Position numbers and translations under genes: made by a program. Positions 33,510 to 44,574 of a stretch of DNA of 64,000 bases are shown one piece after another. Under the pieces are notes generated by a model. That model was not told the DNA's origin, did no database searches, and saw only the letters and a program-made list of their open reading frames with translations. This stretch comes from Anabaenopsis elenkinii CCIBt3563 (lineage in GTDB: Bacteria; Cyanobacteriota; Cyanobacteriia; Cyanobacteriales; Nostocaceae): assembly GCF_015245355.1 (NCBI RefSeq), contig NZ_CP063311.1, positions 3,918,428 to 3,982,427 on the forward strand. The letters are read 5' to 3'. Positions within the stretch are counted from its first letter, which is position 1; each line of letters starts with the position of its first letter.

Positions 33510-35408
33510 TTACTTGCTTTCAGTGAAATCAGCATCAATTACATCATCACCGCCACTGGGGGGGGTAGAACCAGCATCTTGAGGTGCAGCACCAGGAGCA
33601 TTACCACCAGCTTGTTGATAGATGTTGCTACCAACAGCAAACAATGCTTGTTGTAGTTCTGGTGTCAACTTCTTGATTTGCTCGTCATCATCCTTAGCAA
33701 CAGCTTCACGGAGGTCTTTAACTAAACCTTCGACCTTGGTTTTGTCAGCTTCAGGAACTTTATCACCTAGTTCTTGCAACTGCTTTTCAGCTTGGTACGC
33801 CAAAGAATCAGCTTGGTTCTTGCGTTCAATGGTCTCACGACGTTCCTTGTCAGCTGCAGCATTTTGTTCTGCTTCCTTCACCATCCGATCAACATCGGAT
33901 TTATCCAAAGTCGAAGCACCAGTAATGCTGATAGACTGTTCCTTACCAGTACCTTTGTCCTTAGCGGTAACATTGAGGATACCGTTAGCATCAATATCAA
34001 AGGTAACTTCAATTTGTGGTACGCCCCGTGGTGCGGGAGGAATACCATCAAGTCTAAAGGTTCCTAAGCTCTTGTTATCATTTGAAAACTCCCGTTCACC
34101 TTGAAGAACGTGAATTTCTACATTGGTTTGTCCATCCACTGCAGTAGAGAAGACTTCCGATTTCTTGGTGGGGATTGTGGTATTCCGGGGGATAATTTTA
34201 GTCATCACACCGCCCAAGGTTTCTACACCTAAAGACAGTGGGGAGACATCTAATAGCAATATACCTGTAACATCGCCCGCTAGCACACCCGCTTGAATAG
34301 CAGCACCAACTGCTACCACTTCATCAGGGTTAACGCTTTGGTTGGGTTCCTTACCTAATACTTGCTTTACTATCTGCTGTACCGCAGGAATACGGGTAGA
34401 ACCACCAACTAGTACAACTTCATGAATATCGCCTCTGCTTAATTTAGCATCCCGAATTGCGTTTTCTACAGGGATGCGGCAACGGTCGATTAGGTCTGAG
34501 CAGAGTTCTTCAAACTTAGCACGGGTCAGGGTTGTATCCAGGTGCTTGGGACCATCCTGGGTAGCAGTGATAAATGGTAAGTTGATCTCCGCTTGAGAAA
34601 CGCTAGAAAGCTCAATTTTTGCTTTTTCTGCGGCTTCAGTCAAACGTTGTAACGCCTGTTTATCTTGACGCAGGTCAATTCCTTCTTCTTTTTTGAATTG
34701 TTCGGCTAAGAAGTCAACGATTTTTTTATCGAAATCATCGCCACCCAGGTGAGTATCACCAGAAGTTGCTAGTACTTCAAATACTCCATCACCTACTTCA
34801 AGAATGGAAACGTCGAAGGTACCACCACCAAGGTCAAATACTAAAATGGTTTCGTTGCTCTTCTTATCAAAACCATAAGCTAGAGAAGCTGCTGTAGGCT
34901 CGTTAATAATCCGCAGAACTTCAATACCTGCTATTTTACCAGCGTCTTTTGTAGCTTGTCGCTGGGAGTCATTAAAGTATGCGGGAACGGTAATTACCGC
35001 CTGAGTAACAGTTTCACCCAGATATTTGCTAGCGTCTTCAACTAGTTTACGCAGCACTTTAGCAGAAATTTCTTCGGGAGCAAAGTGTTTACCTGCGGTG
35101 GGACAATCTAGCTTAACATTACCGTTGCTACTAATGACTTTATAAGAAACTTCTGTAGACTCGTTACCAACTTCGTCATGTCGTCTTCCAATGAAGCGTT
35201 TGACTGAGTAAAAGGTATTCTCAGGGTTCATCACCGCTTGACGTTTGGCGATTTGACCCACTAAGTTATCCCCATTTTTGGCAAATGCTACTACTGAGGG
35301 TGTTGTGCGAAAACCTTCGGCGTTAGCAATCACTGTGGGTTTACCACCTTCCATAACTGCAACGCAGGAGTTTGTTGTACCTAGGTCAATTCCAACTACT
35401 TTTGCCAT
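33510..35408 (-). CDS. dnaK: Chaperone DnaK (Hsp70)
   Basis: A 632-residue Hsp70. The ATPase domain begins [20 protein letters not shown] and has the phosphate-binding motifs [15 protein letters not shown] near 195 and [15 protein letters not shown] near 335. The substrate-binding domain follows [17 protein letters not shown] near 390, and the Gly/Pro-rich tail ends [14 protein letters not shown]. It folds and refolds cytosolic proteins with DnaJ and GrpE, which are not next to it here. Cyanobacteria have several dnaK genes; the standard tail suggests a general-purpose paralogue. Confidence 0.97.
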   Translation of the reverse strand: MAKVVGIDLGTTNSCVAVMEGGKPTVIANAEGFRTTPSVVAFAKNGDNLVGQIAKRQAVMNPENTFYSVKRFIGRRHDEVGNESTEVSYKVISSNGNVKLDCPTAGKHFAPEEISAKVLRKLVEDASKYLGETVTQAVITVPAYFNDSQRQATKDAGKIAGIEVLRIINEPTAASLAYGFDKKSNETILVFDLGGGTFDVSILEVGDGVFEVLATSGDTHLGGDDFDKKIVDFLAEQFKKEEGIDLRQDKQALQRLTEAAEKAKIELSSVSQAEINLPFITATQDGPKHLDTTLTRAKFEELCSDLIDRCRIPVENAIRDAKLSRGDIHEVVLVGGSTRIPAVQQIVKQVLGKEPNQSVNPDEVVAVGAAIQAGVLAGDVTGILLLDVSPLSLGVETLGGVMTKIIPRNTTIPTKKSEVFSTAVDGQTNVEIHVLQGEREFSNDNKSLGTFRLDGIPPAPRGVPQIEVTFDIDANGILNVTAKDKGTGKEQSISITGASTLDKSDVDRMVKEAEQNAAADKERRETIERKNQADSLAYQAEKQLQELGDKVPEADKTKVEGLVKDLREAVAKDDDEQIKKLTPELQQALFAVGSNIYQQAGGNAPGAAPQDAGSTPPSGGDDVIDADFTESK

Positions 35409-35907
35409 TGTAACTGCTGGCTCCGCTCCGTATAACTACAAATGAATGGGAATATAAGGGACTAAGTTTTCAACCCACTGGTTAAAAAAATAGTCATTTC
35501 ATGATTAACAACCTTTAATTAGGCTTTCCTGGGGTGAAAACCTCAAGTTATCCTGATATATATACTGGTCAGTTCAGTTATCACCAGTCCATGCAGGAGG
35601 GTTTCCCGAACCTGGGACTAGAGGGTTAATTTTAAAGGATGTATTTAGTGCGTTCATTGAGAAATTTGCTTTCACTCTGTCTAATGTATGAGAATTAATA
35701 CTTTCAGCAATTGGGGTGAACCGTAATCTCAAAGTCGTGTTTGCCGTCTTTGGGTGTTATAAACTGTAGATAGTTTCAAAATCAATGCTTAAATAAGACG
35801 GCCATCTACCTAATAATACTGATGATCTTCTGCTGTGCTGTCTCTATCTGATGTCATAAAGGTACTCAAACAACCTGAAATATCTGATTTTCTCTAATTG
35901 AAATTAT
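35409..35907. other. Divergent intergenic region dnaK/dusB
   Basis: About 500 bp holding the promoters of dnaK (left) and dusB (right). I see no CIRCE element (TTAGCACTC-N9-GAGTGCTAA) and no gene. Nothing else stands out. Confidence 0.5.
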
Positions 35908-36960
35908 ATGGTTACACTATCTCCTAGTTTAAAAGCTCAACTCTCCCAACCCCTCAAAATCGGCTCCTTCGAGGTCAACAGTCGAGTTTTACAGTCGCCT
36001 TTATCAGGGGTGACAGATATGGTATTTCGTCGTCTAGTACGTCGCTACGCCCCAGATTCAATGTTGTATACGGAAATGGTAAATGCTACGGGTTTACACT
36101 ATGTGAAAGAATTACCCAAAATTATGGAGGTAGACCCCCAGGAACGACCTATCAGTATACAGTTATTTGACTGTCGCCCTGATTTTTTGGCAGAAGCAGC
36201 TATTAAAGCGGTTGCTGAAGGTGCGGATACTGTGGATATTAATATGGGTTGCCCAGTCAATAAAATTACTAAAAATGGTGGCGGTTCATCTCTATTGCGT
36301 CAACCGGAAGTAGCGGAGGCTATTGTGCGGGAAGTAGTCAAGGCTATAGATGTACCAGTGACTGTTAAAACCCGTATTGGCTGGAATGATCGGGAAATTA
36401 CTATTCTTGACTTTGCCAAGCGCATGGAAGATGCTGGGGCGCAAATGATTACAGTACATGGACGCACCCGCGCTCAAGGTTACAATGGTAATGCCCGTTG
36501 GGAATGGATAGCCCGCGTTAAGGAGATGCTTTCTATTCCCGTAATTGGTAATGGGGATATTTTTTCTGTGGAAGCGGCGGTCAAATGTTTAGAACAAACT
36601 GGTGCTGATGGGGTGATGTGTTCTCGTGGGACTTTGGGTTATCCTTTTTTGGTGGGAGAAATTGATCATTTCTTGAAAACAGGGGAAATATTACCAGCGC
36701 CAAGCCCAATTCAACGCTTGGAATGTGCCAGAGATCATTTACAAGCATTATGGGAATATAAAGGCGATCGCGGTGTACGTCAAGCCCGAAAGCATATGAC
36801 TTGGTACGCCAAAGGTTTTGTTGGTGCGGCTGACTTGCGGGGACAGTTAAGTGTCATTGAAACGGTGCAGCAAGGTTTAGATTTAATTGACCGGGGAATT
36901 GAGCAGTTACATCAAAGTTATGAACCAATGGAAGAAACAAGTAATTTTCAAGTAGCTTAA
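35908..36960 (+). CDS. dusB: tRNA-dihydrouridine synthase, DusB/NifR3 family
   Basis: A 350-residue FMN enzyme that reduces uridines in tRNA. LQSPLSGVTDMVFRRLVRR near residue 28 and ERPISIQLFDC near 78 begin the TIM barrel. The catalytic Cys is in DINMGCPVNKITKNGGGSSL near 110-130. ITVHGRTRAQGYNGNARW near 180 and VIGNGDIFS near 210 bind substrate and FMN. The C-terminal helical domain has RQARKHMTWYAKGF. The family usual length and all motifs are present. Its stop codon abuts the end of the convergent replication-protein gene. Confidence 0.94.
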   Translation: MVTLSPSLKAQLSQPLKIGSFEVNSRVLQSPLSGVTDMVFRRLVRRYAPDSMLYTEMVNATGLHYVKELPKIMEVDPQERPISIQLFDCRPDFLAEAAIKAVAEGADTVDINMGCPVNKITKNGGGSSLLRQPEVAEAIVREVVKAIDVPVTVKTRIGWNDREITILDFAKRMEDAGAQMITVHGRTRAQGYNGNARWEWIARVKEMLSIPVIGNGDIFSVEAAVKCLEQTGADGVMCSRGTLGYPFLVGEIDHFLKTGEILPAPSPIQRLECARDHLQALWEYKGDRGVRQARKHMTWYAKGFVGAADLRGQLSVIETVQQGLDLIDRGIEQLHQSYEPMEETSNFQVA

Positions 36961-39900
36961 TCAAATAACTAAAACTCTTGTGGTGCGGGTATCTTGCCCG
37001 CTATTGGTTAAACTGGTTAACATTAATTCATCCCGTTGCTGCCAAACTGTAAATATTCTTTCTCTACCATCCGACAAACTTTCTGGATGTATTTGATAAA
37101 CATCATTTACCTGCTTGAGTTTTAAACCCATCAGATTTAACAGTTGGCTAAGTATCTTGATCGGGGAAATATTACCCTTTCCCTTAATTAAATCAATGTC
37201 TAGTAACCTTTTTATGTGTTTACTATGTTGCATGACCACATCTTTAAGCAAAACTAAATCATCATCATCTTCTGTAAATTTTCTTTCTGCTTCTAGAAAT
37301 TGCAGCATTCCTAAGGCTCTCATCGCCTCAACTTTACAGGTATAAGTTTTTAAATCAGGCAGAAAAACTTGACCATCACCCCAGAATAATTGTTGATGCC
37401 ATTCTTGCTGGTCTCTCACATGAAAATACTCGCTGTCATGGGTAAGATAATAATGCAGCAGTAATTGGTAATAATACCCTTTTTCGTCCCGTAACTTTAA
37501 GGAAGAGGTAACTGGAATGCCATATCTTTGTTTGAGGATATATTTCTCAATTTGGTTACGTTCTGATTCGGTCAGAGAAGGTTTATTTAATAATTTTTCA
37601 TATTCTAGATAATTAATGTCTCGCGCTTTGCTAACTGCAGTGGCTGCTAATAATTGATGTTGCTGTTTAATTTCTCGAATTTGCCATTTAATCTCTTTAG
37701 CTTTTTGACGTTTTTCTGCCCATTCTTTTTGCACTTTCACAATTTCCAAAACTAGTCTTTTGCGGTTTTCTATATCCAGGGTATCTGTTGCCAAAAATGC
37801 CAGGCGTAAATCTCTAACAATGTTATTATGTACAGCGTTACTTCGTACCCTAACTTTATGCCCATCTGCTATTAAACCATCTTCCATTGATTGGCGATAC
37901 AGACGAATGGAAGCATTGACCCTAGCAGACAACTTTGACCAAGTACGCAAATGAATTGGGTCATACACTAATGGCAAGTCTACATTGATTTTATGTAAGG
38001 GACTGAGCAAGGCTAAGTTTTCTTTTTGATTTTCTTGATACCAGTCAGCTAGTAATCGATAATTTGTGCTACCACTACCAATTAAACCTATTCCTCGCTT
38101 GGCACACCAAACGATACGTGGTACATTATCTCTTATTCTTGCTAATGCTTGTCGTGCTTCTGTGTCAGGAATCACCCCTTGAAAAATACCATAAACTCGG
38201 TCGAAGTGTTGGACATCAATACTAATTCCTGTACCAAGGCTAGGAGTCACAAAAATGGCATCATATTCAGGAATTTTTTGATTGATATTTCCCACAAGGT
38301 CTACTGCTGCATGACCAGGTGTACTGGTTGTACGACTGCTGATGACTAGAGATTTAGGGAATTGCTGTCTTAATTTTTCTAACCTTTCTTTCAGATACCC
38401 TTCTATGGTTTCACAACTGTAACGCCCAGATCGACTATCGGTTGTCACGTAACATTTACGCCCTGCTATTAAATCTAATTCTAGTTGGTGAATCAATGGT
38501 GTGGGGTTGGGAGAGTCATAAAATGTTACATCCCATCCGTCCTGGGGTTGCCATTTATTCACTAGTACCCAAGGGGTTAATTTGATTCCTGATAATCCTT
38601 GTAAATATTCTAATGATACATCTGATAGGTCGGCATCTTGGGCAATTACTAATCCTTGTGTAGTCAAAACTGTTGAAATTAGCTGTTGAAATAATTTTAA
38701 AATTTTAACTCTTTTATGTTTACAAGTATTACTGTTGAGCAGATGCCATAAGGACTGTTCTACTTCATCTAAAATTAATATTGCTCCTTGCCAATCTTGG
38801 GGGTTAAGTTTCCAAATTGAATCAACACATAAACCACAAGAGTTAGGTTTTTTAAAGGAATGGATGATCGGGGGTAAATCTTGATCTGATACCATTACAA
38901 AGTCGCTATGATTACAGCCCCATTGAATACCAATTTTTTCACACAAAAAGCGACCTAGTTGAATTCTGTGTGTAATTAATAATATGGGTCTATTTGAGGT
39001 TTTAGCCTGATTCACAATGGCTTGCAGTGCTGTGGTTTTTCCTGTTCCTTTGCCTGATTTTAGTCCTACTAGTCCAGATGTGGGATAAGATACTTTTTCT
39101 AAGTAAGGACAGTTGAGTGTGACTGTAGCTGAGATGGTAAGGTGAGTATGGGGTTTCTTTTGGGCGAGATAAATTTCTAAATCAGCACTTTGGCGATATG
39201 CTTTCTCAAAAGCACTTGCACCTTTAGCAACAATTAGCTCATCAACACCTTTTTCTTTTCCTGGGAGTTCAATAACTTTAACAGAACATTTTTTTTCTTG
39301 GAGTAAAGAACCTAGTTGGCAAATGGCGTTATTGATAGCCGCAAGTTTTTTCGGTTGAGTTTCAAAATCAAAACAAATATAAAAGTAGCGCTTTGTGGTC
39401 GCAAAGGCGGCTAAGTCGGGTATTAGCTGACGAGTGGTGACTTTACCAAATCTATCTTTGACCACCCGATAACCACTGGTAATTCCCGGAATGGCGATCG
39501 CCGGGTATCCTTGGGTTAATAATGCTGCGGCCTTCTTGGCACCTTCACAGATAATTACGGGTAAGTTATTTGTCACGACCCATGGCCAAAACCCTGGAGC
39601 TCCTCCATAAGCATCAAGATTTATACTGCTGGGCATGGCTACATTATACCGTTGAGAGACTTGCTGCCAAATTTTTAATGTTACCCGCAGACAAAATAAC
39701 CGTGTTGGTGTCCTAGGTGGATGTTCGTATTTAATGGATTTGCCATTATGATTGATTCGGGGTTGGTTTGGTTTAAAACACCCCCATTCCATTGCTTGCC
39801 AATTATTTAGAGGGTCTAGACCGGAACACCACCAACCACCAGCTGTAATGTGGCGATACCTCTGTAACCAACTATTCTTAACCTTGCCAGTGTTTGTACG

Positions 39901-40044
39901 GGTAATATGATCAGAAATTAGCAGATAATCATAGGCTGATGTGTCTGGGAGCGATTTAAAATTTAGTTTTACTATATCTAGGTCTATACTACTGTTCTTG
40001 ACCAATTCCTCAAGGTGTGATTCGTGTAAATATTGCAGATGCAT
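36961..40044 (-). CDS. CyRepA1-type plasmid replication protein with DUF3854 and helicase-like domain
   Basis: The 1027-residue protein resembles the Rep proteins of cyanobacterial plasmids (CyRepA1 family). The N-terminal part contains PVIICEGAKKAAALLTQGYP near 165, a TOPRIM-like DUF3854 primase region. A P-loop follows, VGLKSGKGTGKTTALQAI near 330, with ILILDEVEQSLWHLL near 418 as Walker B and FVTPSLGTGISIDVQHFDRV near 600 as a helicase-like block. The last third is rich in charged helices (KVQKEWAEKRQKAKEIKWQI). It lies between dusB and a lipoprotein gene among housekeeping genes, so it is probably chromosomal. It could initiate replication of the chromosome or be a relic of an integrated plasmid. 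The frame is intact. Confidence 0.85.
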   Translation of the reverse strand: MHLQYLHESHLEELVKNSSIDLDIVKLNFKSLPDTSAYDYLLISDHITRTNTGKVKNSWLQRYRHITAGGWWCSGLDPLNNWQAMEWGCFKPNQPRINHNGKSIKYEHPPRTPTRLFCLRVTLKIWQQVSQRYNVAMPSSINLDAYGGAPGFWPWVVTNNLPVIICEGAKKAAALLTQGYPAIAIPGITSGYRVVKDRFGKVTTRQLIPDLAAFATTKRYFYICFDFETQPKKLAAINNAICQLGSLLQEKKCSVKVIELPGKEKGVDELIVAKGASAFEKAYRQSADLEIYLAQKKPHTHLTISATVTLNCPYLEKVSYPTSGLVGLKSGKGTGKTTALQAIVNQAKTSNRPILLITHRIQLGRFLCEKIGIQWGCNHSDFVMVSDQDLPPIIHSFKKPNSCGLCVDSIWKLNPQDWQGAILILDEVEQSLWHLLNSNTCKHKRVKILKLFQQLISTVLTTQGLVIAQDADLSDVSLEYLQGLSGIKLTPWVLVNKWQPQDGWDVTFYDSPNPTPLIHQLELDLIAGRKCYVTTDSRSGRYSCETIEGYLKERLEKLRQQFPKSLVISSRTTSTPGHAAVDLVGNINQKIPEYDAIFVTPSLGTGISIDVQHFDRVYGIFQGVIPDTEARQALARIRDNVPRIVWCAKRGIGLIGSGSTNYRLLADWYQENQKENLALLSPLHKINVDLPLVYDPIHLRTWSKLSARVNASIRLYRQSMEDGLIADGHKVRVRSNAVHNNIVRDLRLAFLATDTLDIENRKRLVLEIVKVQKEWAEKRQKAKEIKWQIREIKQQHQLLAATAVSKARDINYLEYEKLLNKPSLTESERNQIEKYILKQRYGIPVTSSLKLRDEKGYYYQLLLHYYLTHDSEYFHVRDQQEWHQQLFWGDGQVFLPDLKTYTCKVEAMRALGMLQFLEAERKFTEDDDDLVLLKDVVMQHSKHIKRLLDIDLIKGKGNISPIKILSQLLNLMGLKLKQVNDVYQIHPESLSDGRERIFTVWQQRDELMLTSLTNSGQDTRTTRVLVI

Positions 40045-40373
40045 GGGGGAACCTTGAACGGAAAACGATGGATTTAAAACTTACCATGTATTCGCCGGTT
40101 TTCTATGGGAGAAATCACGATGTTAAAATAAGATTTTTTTACATAGTCATAAGAAATACATCGGTTACCTATGAAGTTGCTGATTCTGTGGGACTCTGTT
40201 GCTCAAGTAATAAGCTTGTATTGTAAGATTTGCTGGTGATTAGTTGTAATTTTTCAGTAAATTTCCCTTTTGATCAGTTTTTAGTATTGTGTCGAAAAGG
40301 GGCGGCGAGGGTTAGCGATCGCCCTTGACACTGTATGATGGCTGCGCCACCCAAGCGATCGCTTTTAGTTTTG
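40045..40373. other. Intergenic before the replication protein gene
   Basis: About 330 bp between two leftward genes, with two GCGATCGC-type octamers (around 40315 and 40355) and no gene. I looked for iterons near the replication gene and saw none. Confidence 0.5.
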
Positions 40374-41627
40374 TCAATCCTCCATAGTAGTAACTTTGTA
40401 TTCCCCAGGCTTTTCCTGCTCTTCCGGTATGGGTGTAGTTTCTGGAACTACTGATGGCACGGTAACGGGCGCGGGAACTATCTCAGGTTGTGTTTCTGAT
40501 GCAGGTGAGTCAATAATCTCTGGTAGTGTCGGGGGTAAACTGGGTGAGGGTTCGATAAGTTCCTCAGATTTTGGGGTTTCCTGTTGCGCTGCTGTTTCTG
40601 GTTCTACAGGTGTTTCTGGAATTTGAGTCTCAGGAATAGGCTGTGGTGAGGGTGTTGTTTCAATGCTGGGAGTAGGTATAGGTTCAGTCAGGGGTTCCTT
40701 AGCCGTGTAATTCGGGTCTACAATCCTACGGGCTTCATCTGCTGACAATTCTCCTCTGACAATTCTTGAAAGTGTGTCTTTACCGTTGGGTTGATAATTA
40801 ATGACTCTGGCTGTAGTATTAAAGGCATTTTTCAGAGGATTTCCTTGATTATCCAGAAATTCTAGTTTGACCCAGTTTTTACCGGGTTTGAATCCTTGGA
40901 GGTAAATGGGTTGCCAGCGATCTAAAATAAAGCTTTCATTGTTAATTGTGCAACGGATGCGCCAATCGCTGATGGTATCATTAGGGTTGTCCTCAGCCGC
41001 AAGGTGCACAGGAGCGTTAGTTAGGTAAAAGTCGAGTAAGATGGGTTCTGCTCCGTAAGTGCCTTGAGGGCGGCTGTAAGTTAGCACGGGTAGGCTGGGC
41101 TCGGGATTATTCTCGTCCGTTTCGGTGAAAATATGAAATGTAGTCTGGGCGTAAGCACCTTCATTTTTAAAGCTTTCGTGCCAAGGACGAGAAGCAAAGG
41201 CGCGCAGGGTATGTGTACCTGGAGAGAGGTCTGATAAAATTAAAGGTTGATTTAGATCGTAAACAGCTATGTAAGGTTCATTATCGACAATTACGTGTAG
41301 ATGGGGACCTAGTTCTAATTGGGAATCTTTAAATATGGGTATGTCCTTTGTCTGAAAGCTGACTGCAACCTGAGTATCTTGAATAACTTCATCAGGTTGT
41401 GGAGTGACTATTTTAACTTGGGGTCGATAATTTTCTAAGCTCAGTTTTAGTTCTTGGATGACCTGTGGTGGGGATACTTCGGAAAATTGTTGAGAAATCT
41501 GAGAAATTTTTTGAGGACTATTTCTTGGGATACTAGGTACTTCTTGGCTATCAGCTTTTTGACCACAGCCGGTTAGGGTCAATACCAGCACCAGTGTGAC
41601 CAGGCACCGAAAAATAGTCAATCTCAT
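40374..41627 (-). CDS. Lipoprotein with proline/glutamate-rich tail
   Basis: The protein starts MRLTIFRCLVTLVLVLTLTG followed by Cys, a classical lipobox (LTGC), so it is lipid-anchored to a membrane. The frame is open 17 codons further upstream but the signal peptide fits the start used here. The middle part, residues about 60-280, looks like two beta-sandwich domains (VKIVTPQPDEVIQDTQVAVS; HLHVIVDNEPYIAVYDLNQP). The last 130 residues are low-complexity P/E/T/S, probably an extended wall-spanning tail. I know it only as a conserved cyanobacterial lipoprotein of unknown role. Confidence 0.8.
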   Translation of the reverse strand: MRLTIFRCLVTLVLVLTLTGCGQKADSQEVPSIPRNSPQKISQISQQFSEVSPPQVIQELKLSLENYRPQVKIVTPQPDEVIQDTQVAVSFQTKDIPIFKDSQLELGPHLHVIVDNEPYIAVYDLNQPLILSDLSPGTHTLRAFASRPWHESFKNEGAYAQTTFHIFTETDENNPEPSLPVLTYSRPQGTYGAEPILLDFYLTNAPVHLAAEDNPNDTISDWRIRCTINNESFILDRWQPIYLQGFKPGKNWVKLEFLDNQGNPLKNAFNTTARVINYQPNGKDTLSRIVRGELSADEARRIVDPNYTAKEPLTEPIPTPSIETTPSPQPIPETQIPETPVEPETAAQQETPKSEELIEPSPSLPPTLPEIIDSPASETQPEIVPAPVTVPSVVPETTPIPEEQEKPGEYKVTTMED

Positions 41628-41678
41628 AGGGGGTATTTGAGATCCAAGCTCTTTATGTAAGGATTTTATGCACTTCAT

Positions 41679-42180
41679 CCTAGTGATAGTTGTCCCAGGG
41701 TAAATATATTATTGTGGCTTAAATTCTCTATCGCAGACCATAGCCCAAAAGCTGAAATTTTTCTGGTACTAGATCAGATGTTCTGGGGAATTTCTCAGAT
41801 AAGTTTAAATTAATTTAAATTAGTTTAAATTATTTAATAATTTTCTCAGGTTTTATCGTAGCAATTAAAACATGAAAAGAAAATTGAATTGAAATCAATC
41901 ATAAGGTTTACCAATTGTTACCCTTTGTAAATTAAATGAAGAATCTCTTGACTTTTGTGTCAAAAGTTGGAATATACAAGGCTGATCAGACAATTGTTTC
42001 AGGGAATTTGAATTATTGTTAAAATGTGTTTAACAATGCACTAGTAATGACTCTATAATTCAACAGAAACAAACTTCCACATAGAGTCTTCATCACTGCT
42101 CCAGGAATGTCTGTAGTTTGCGACTAGGTTAACTTTGTGGTAATTATGATTCCTCATTCCTTATCAAGAGAGGAGGTCGA
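41679..42180 (+). promoter_or_regulatory. psaA upstream region
   Basis: About 500 bp without a gene, unusually AT-rich. From 41801 to 41840 it has a 10-bp periodic repeat (AAGTTTAAAT, TAATTTAAAT, TAGTTTAAAT, TATTTAATAA), one unit per helical turn. A ribosome site AAGAGAGGAGG lies just before the psaA ATG. psaAB promoters in cyanobacteria are controlled by light; specific sites cannot be assigned by eye. Confidence 0.55.
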
Positions 42181-44439
42181 ATGACGATTAGTCCTCCGGA
42201 GCGAGAGGAAAAAAAGGCAAGAGTGATAGTCGATAAAGATCCGGTTCCTACCTCATTTGAAAAATGGGCAAAGCCAGGACACTTCGACAGAACCTTAGCC
42301 AAAGGACCCAAAACCACCACATGGATTTGGAACCTTCACGCCCTCGCCCATGACTTTGATACACATACAAGCGATCTAGAAGACATTTCCCGCAAGATAT
42401 TCGCGGCTCACTTCGGCCATTTAGCCGTAGTAGCGATTTGGTTAAGCGGGATGTTATTCCACGGCGCTAAATTCTCGAATTACGAAGCTTGGTTAAGCGA
42501 TCCATTAAATGTGAGTCCTAGCGCTCAAGTCGTTTGGCCAATTGTGGGACAAGACATTTTAAATGGTGATGTGGGCGGCGGATTCCGCGGTATTCAAATC
42601 ACCTCAGGCTTGTTCCAAGTATGGCGCGGCTGGGGTATTACCAGCTCATTCCAGCTGTATGTAACAGCTATTGGCGGTTTGGTACTAGCAGGCTTGTTCT
42701 TATTTGCTGGTTGGTTCCATTACCACAAGCGTGCTCCTAAACTGGAATGGTTCCAGAATGTGGAGTCAATGCTGAATCATCACTTGGCAGTATTGCTAGG
42801 TTGTGGTTCTTTGGGATGGACAGGACACTTAATACATGTGTCAGCACCAGTAAACAAACTCTTGGATGCAGGTGTCGCTGCTAAAGATATCCCCTTGCCC
42901 CATGAGTTTATTCTGAACAAAGACCTGTTGATCGATTTGTATCCCAGCTTTGCTAATGGGTTAACACCATTCTTCACCTTGAACTGGGGTCAGTATGCTG
43001 ACTTCCTCACCTTCAAGGGGGGTCTAAACCCAGTAACAGGTGGCTTGTGGATGACAGATATTGCCCATCACCATTTGGCGATCGCAGTTCTGTTCATTAT
43101 TGCTGGTCACATGTACCGGACAAACTGGGGTATAGGACACAGTATTAAAGAAATCCTGGAAAACCATAAAGGTCCATTCACAGGTGAAGGCCATAAAGGT
43201 CTGTACGAAAATCTGACCACATCTTGGCACGCTCAGTTAGCAACTAACCTTGCTTTCTTGGGTTCACTGACCATCATCATTGCTCACCATATGTACGCAA
43301 TGCCTCCGTATCCGTACTTGGCAACGGACTACGCCACGCAATTGTGTATATTCACCCACCATATGTGGATCGGTGGCTTCCTGATCGTCGGTGGTGCTGC
43401 TCACGCTGCTATTTTCATGGTGCGTGATTACGATCCCGTTGTGAACCAAAACAACGTGTTAGATCGGGTGATTCGTCACCGGGATGCTATTATCTCTCAC
43501 CTGAACTGGGTGTGTATTTTCCTAGGCTTCCATAGCTTTGGACTGTACATTCACAATGATACAATGCGTGCCTTGGGTAGACCTCAAGACATGTTCTCCG
43601 ACACGGCAATTCAGTTACAGCCAGTATTTGCTCAGTGGGTGCAAAACCTGCACACATTGGCCCCTGGTGGTACTGCTCCTAATGCCTTAGAACCAGTTAG
43701 CTATGCCTTTGGCGGCGGGATTCTGGCTGTAGGCGGTAAAGTGGCAATGATGCCCATTGCTTTGGGTACAGCGGACTTTTTAGTTCACCACATCCACGCC
43801 TTCACCATTCACGTCACCGTCCTGATTCTGCTCAAGGGTGTACTGTTTGCCCGTAGTTCTCGTCTGATTCCAGATAAGGCTAACTTGGGCTTCCGCTTCC
43901 CTTGCGACGGTCCAGGTCGTGGCGGTACCTGTCAAGTATCTGGTTGGGACCACGTGTTCCTCGGATTATTCTGGATGTATAACTCCCTATCGATTGTGAT
44001 CTTCCACTTCAGCTGGAAAATGCAATCAGATGTCTGGGGTACAGTAGATGCAGCAGGTAATGTGTCTCACATTACTGGTGGTAACTTTGCTCAAAGTGCC
44101 ATCACCATTAATGGCTGGCTACGTGATTTCTTGTGGGCACAAGCAACACAAGTAATCAACTCCTACGGCAGTGCTTTATCTGCTTACGGTCTACTATTCC
44201 TAGGCGCTCACTTTGTCTGGGCATTCAGCTTAATGTTCCTGTTCAGTGGTCGCGGCTACTGGCAAGAACTAATTGAGTCCATTGTTTGGGCACATAATAA
44301 ACTGAAAGTAGCACCAGCAATTCAGCCTCGCGCCCTGAGCATCATTCAGGGTCGGGCTGTAGGTGTAGCTCACTACCTCTTAGGAGGAATTGTGACAACC
44401 TGGGCATTCTTCCACGCACACATCCTATCAGTAGGGTAG
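42181..44439 (+). CDS. psaA: Photosystem I P700 apoprotein A1
   Basis: The 752-residue, eleven-helix reaction-centre subunit. With PsaB it binds P700, the chlorophyll and phylloquinone acceptors and the FX 4Fe-4S cluster. FX ligands are the two Cys in [20 protein letters not shown] near residues 572-591. Many His pairs for chlorophyll are present (for example [20 protein letters not shown] near 297). The ending [11 protein letters not shown] is standard. Full length and unbroken. It is followed by psaB after 135 bp, which include a short GAGTGCTGGGG duplication. Confidence 0.98.
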   Translation: MTISPPEREEKKARVIVDKDPVPTSFEKWAKPGHFDRTLAKGPKTTTWIWNLHALAHDFDTHTSDLEDISRKIFAAHFGHLAVVAIWLSGMLFHGAKFSNYEAWLSDPLNVSPSAQVVWPIVGQDILNGDVGGGFRGIQITSGLFQVWRGWGITSSFQLYVTAIGGLVLAGLFLFAGWFHYHKRAPKLEWFQNVESMLNHHLAVLLGCGSLGWTGHLIHVSAPVNKLLDAGVAAKDIPLPHEFILNKDLLIDLYPSFANGLTPFFTLNWGQYADFLTFKGGLNPVTGGLWMTDIAHHHLAIAVLFIIAGHMYRTNWGIGHSIKEILENHKGPFTGEGHKGLYENLTTSWHAQLATNLAFLGSLTIIIAHHMYAMPPYPYLATDYATQLCIFTHHMWIGGFLIVGGAAHAAIFMVRDYDPVVNQNNVLDRVIRHRDAIISHLNWVCIFLGFHSFGLYIHNDTMRALGRPQDMFSDTAIQLQPVFAQWVQNLHTLAPGGTAPNALEPVSYAFGGGILAVGGKVAMMPIALGTADFLVHHIHAFTIHVTVLILLKGVLFARSSRLIPDKANLGFRFPCDGPGRGGTCQVSGWDHVFLGLFWMYNSLSIVIFHFSWKMQSDVWGTVDAAGNVSHITGGNFAQSAITINGWLRDFLWAQATQVINSYGSALSAYGLLFLGAHFVWAFSLMFLFSGRGYWQELIESIVWAHNKLKVAPAIQPRALSIIQGRAVGVAHYLLGGIVTTWAFFHAHILSVG

Positions 44440-44574
44440 TAATTCACTTAATGAGTGCTGGGGGCTGAGTGCTGGGGGGTGAGTAGTTAATTCAAGCTCA
44501 AAACCTAGTACTCAAAACTCAGAACTCTAAAAGCTGACACCTGATGGCTAAAGGTCAGAGGATTTATCAAACCT

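Noticed and set aside
40396..40626. Plus-strand Gly/Ser-rich frame antisense to the lipoprotein gene
   Set aside because: It mirrors the Pro/Glu/Thr-rich tail of the real gene on the other strand.
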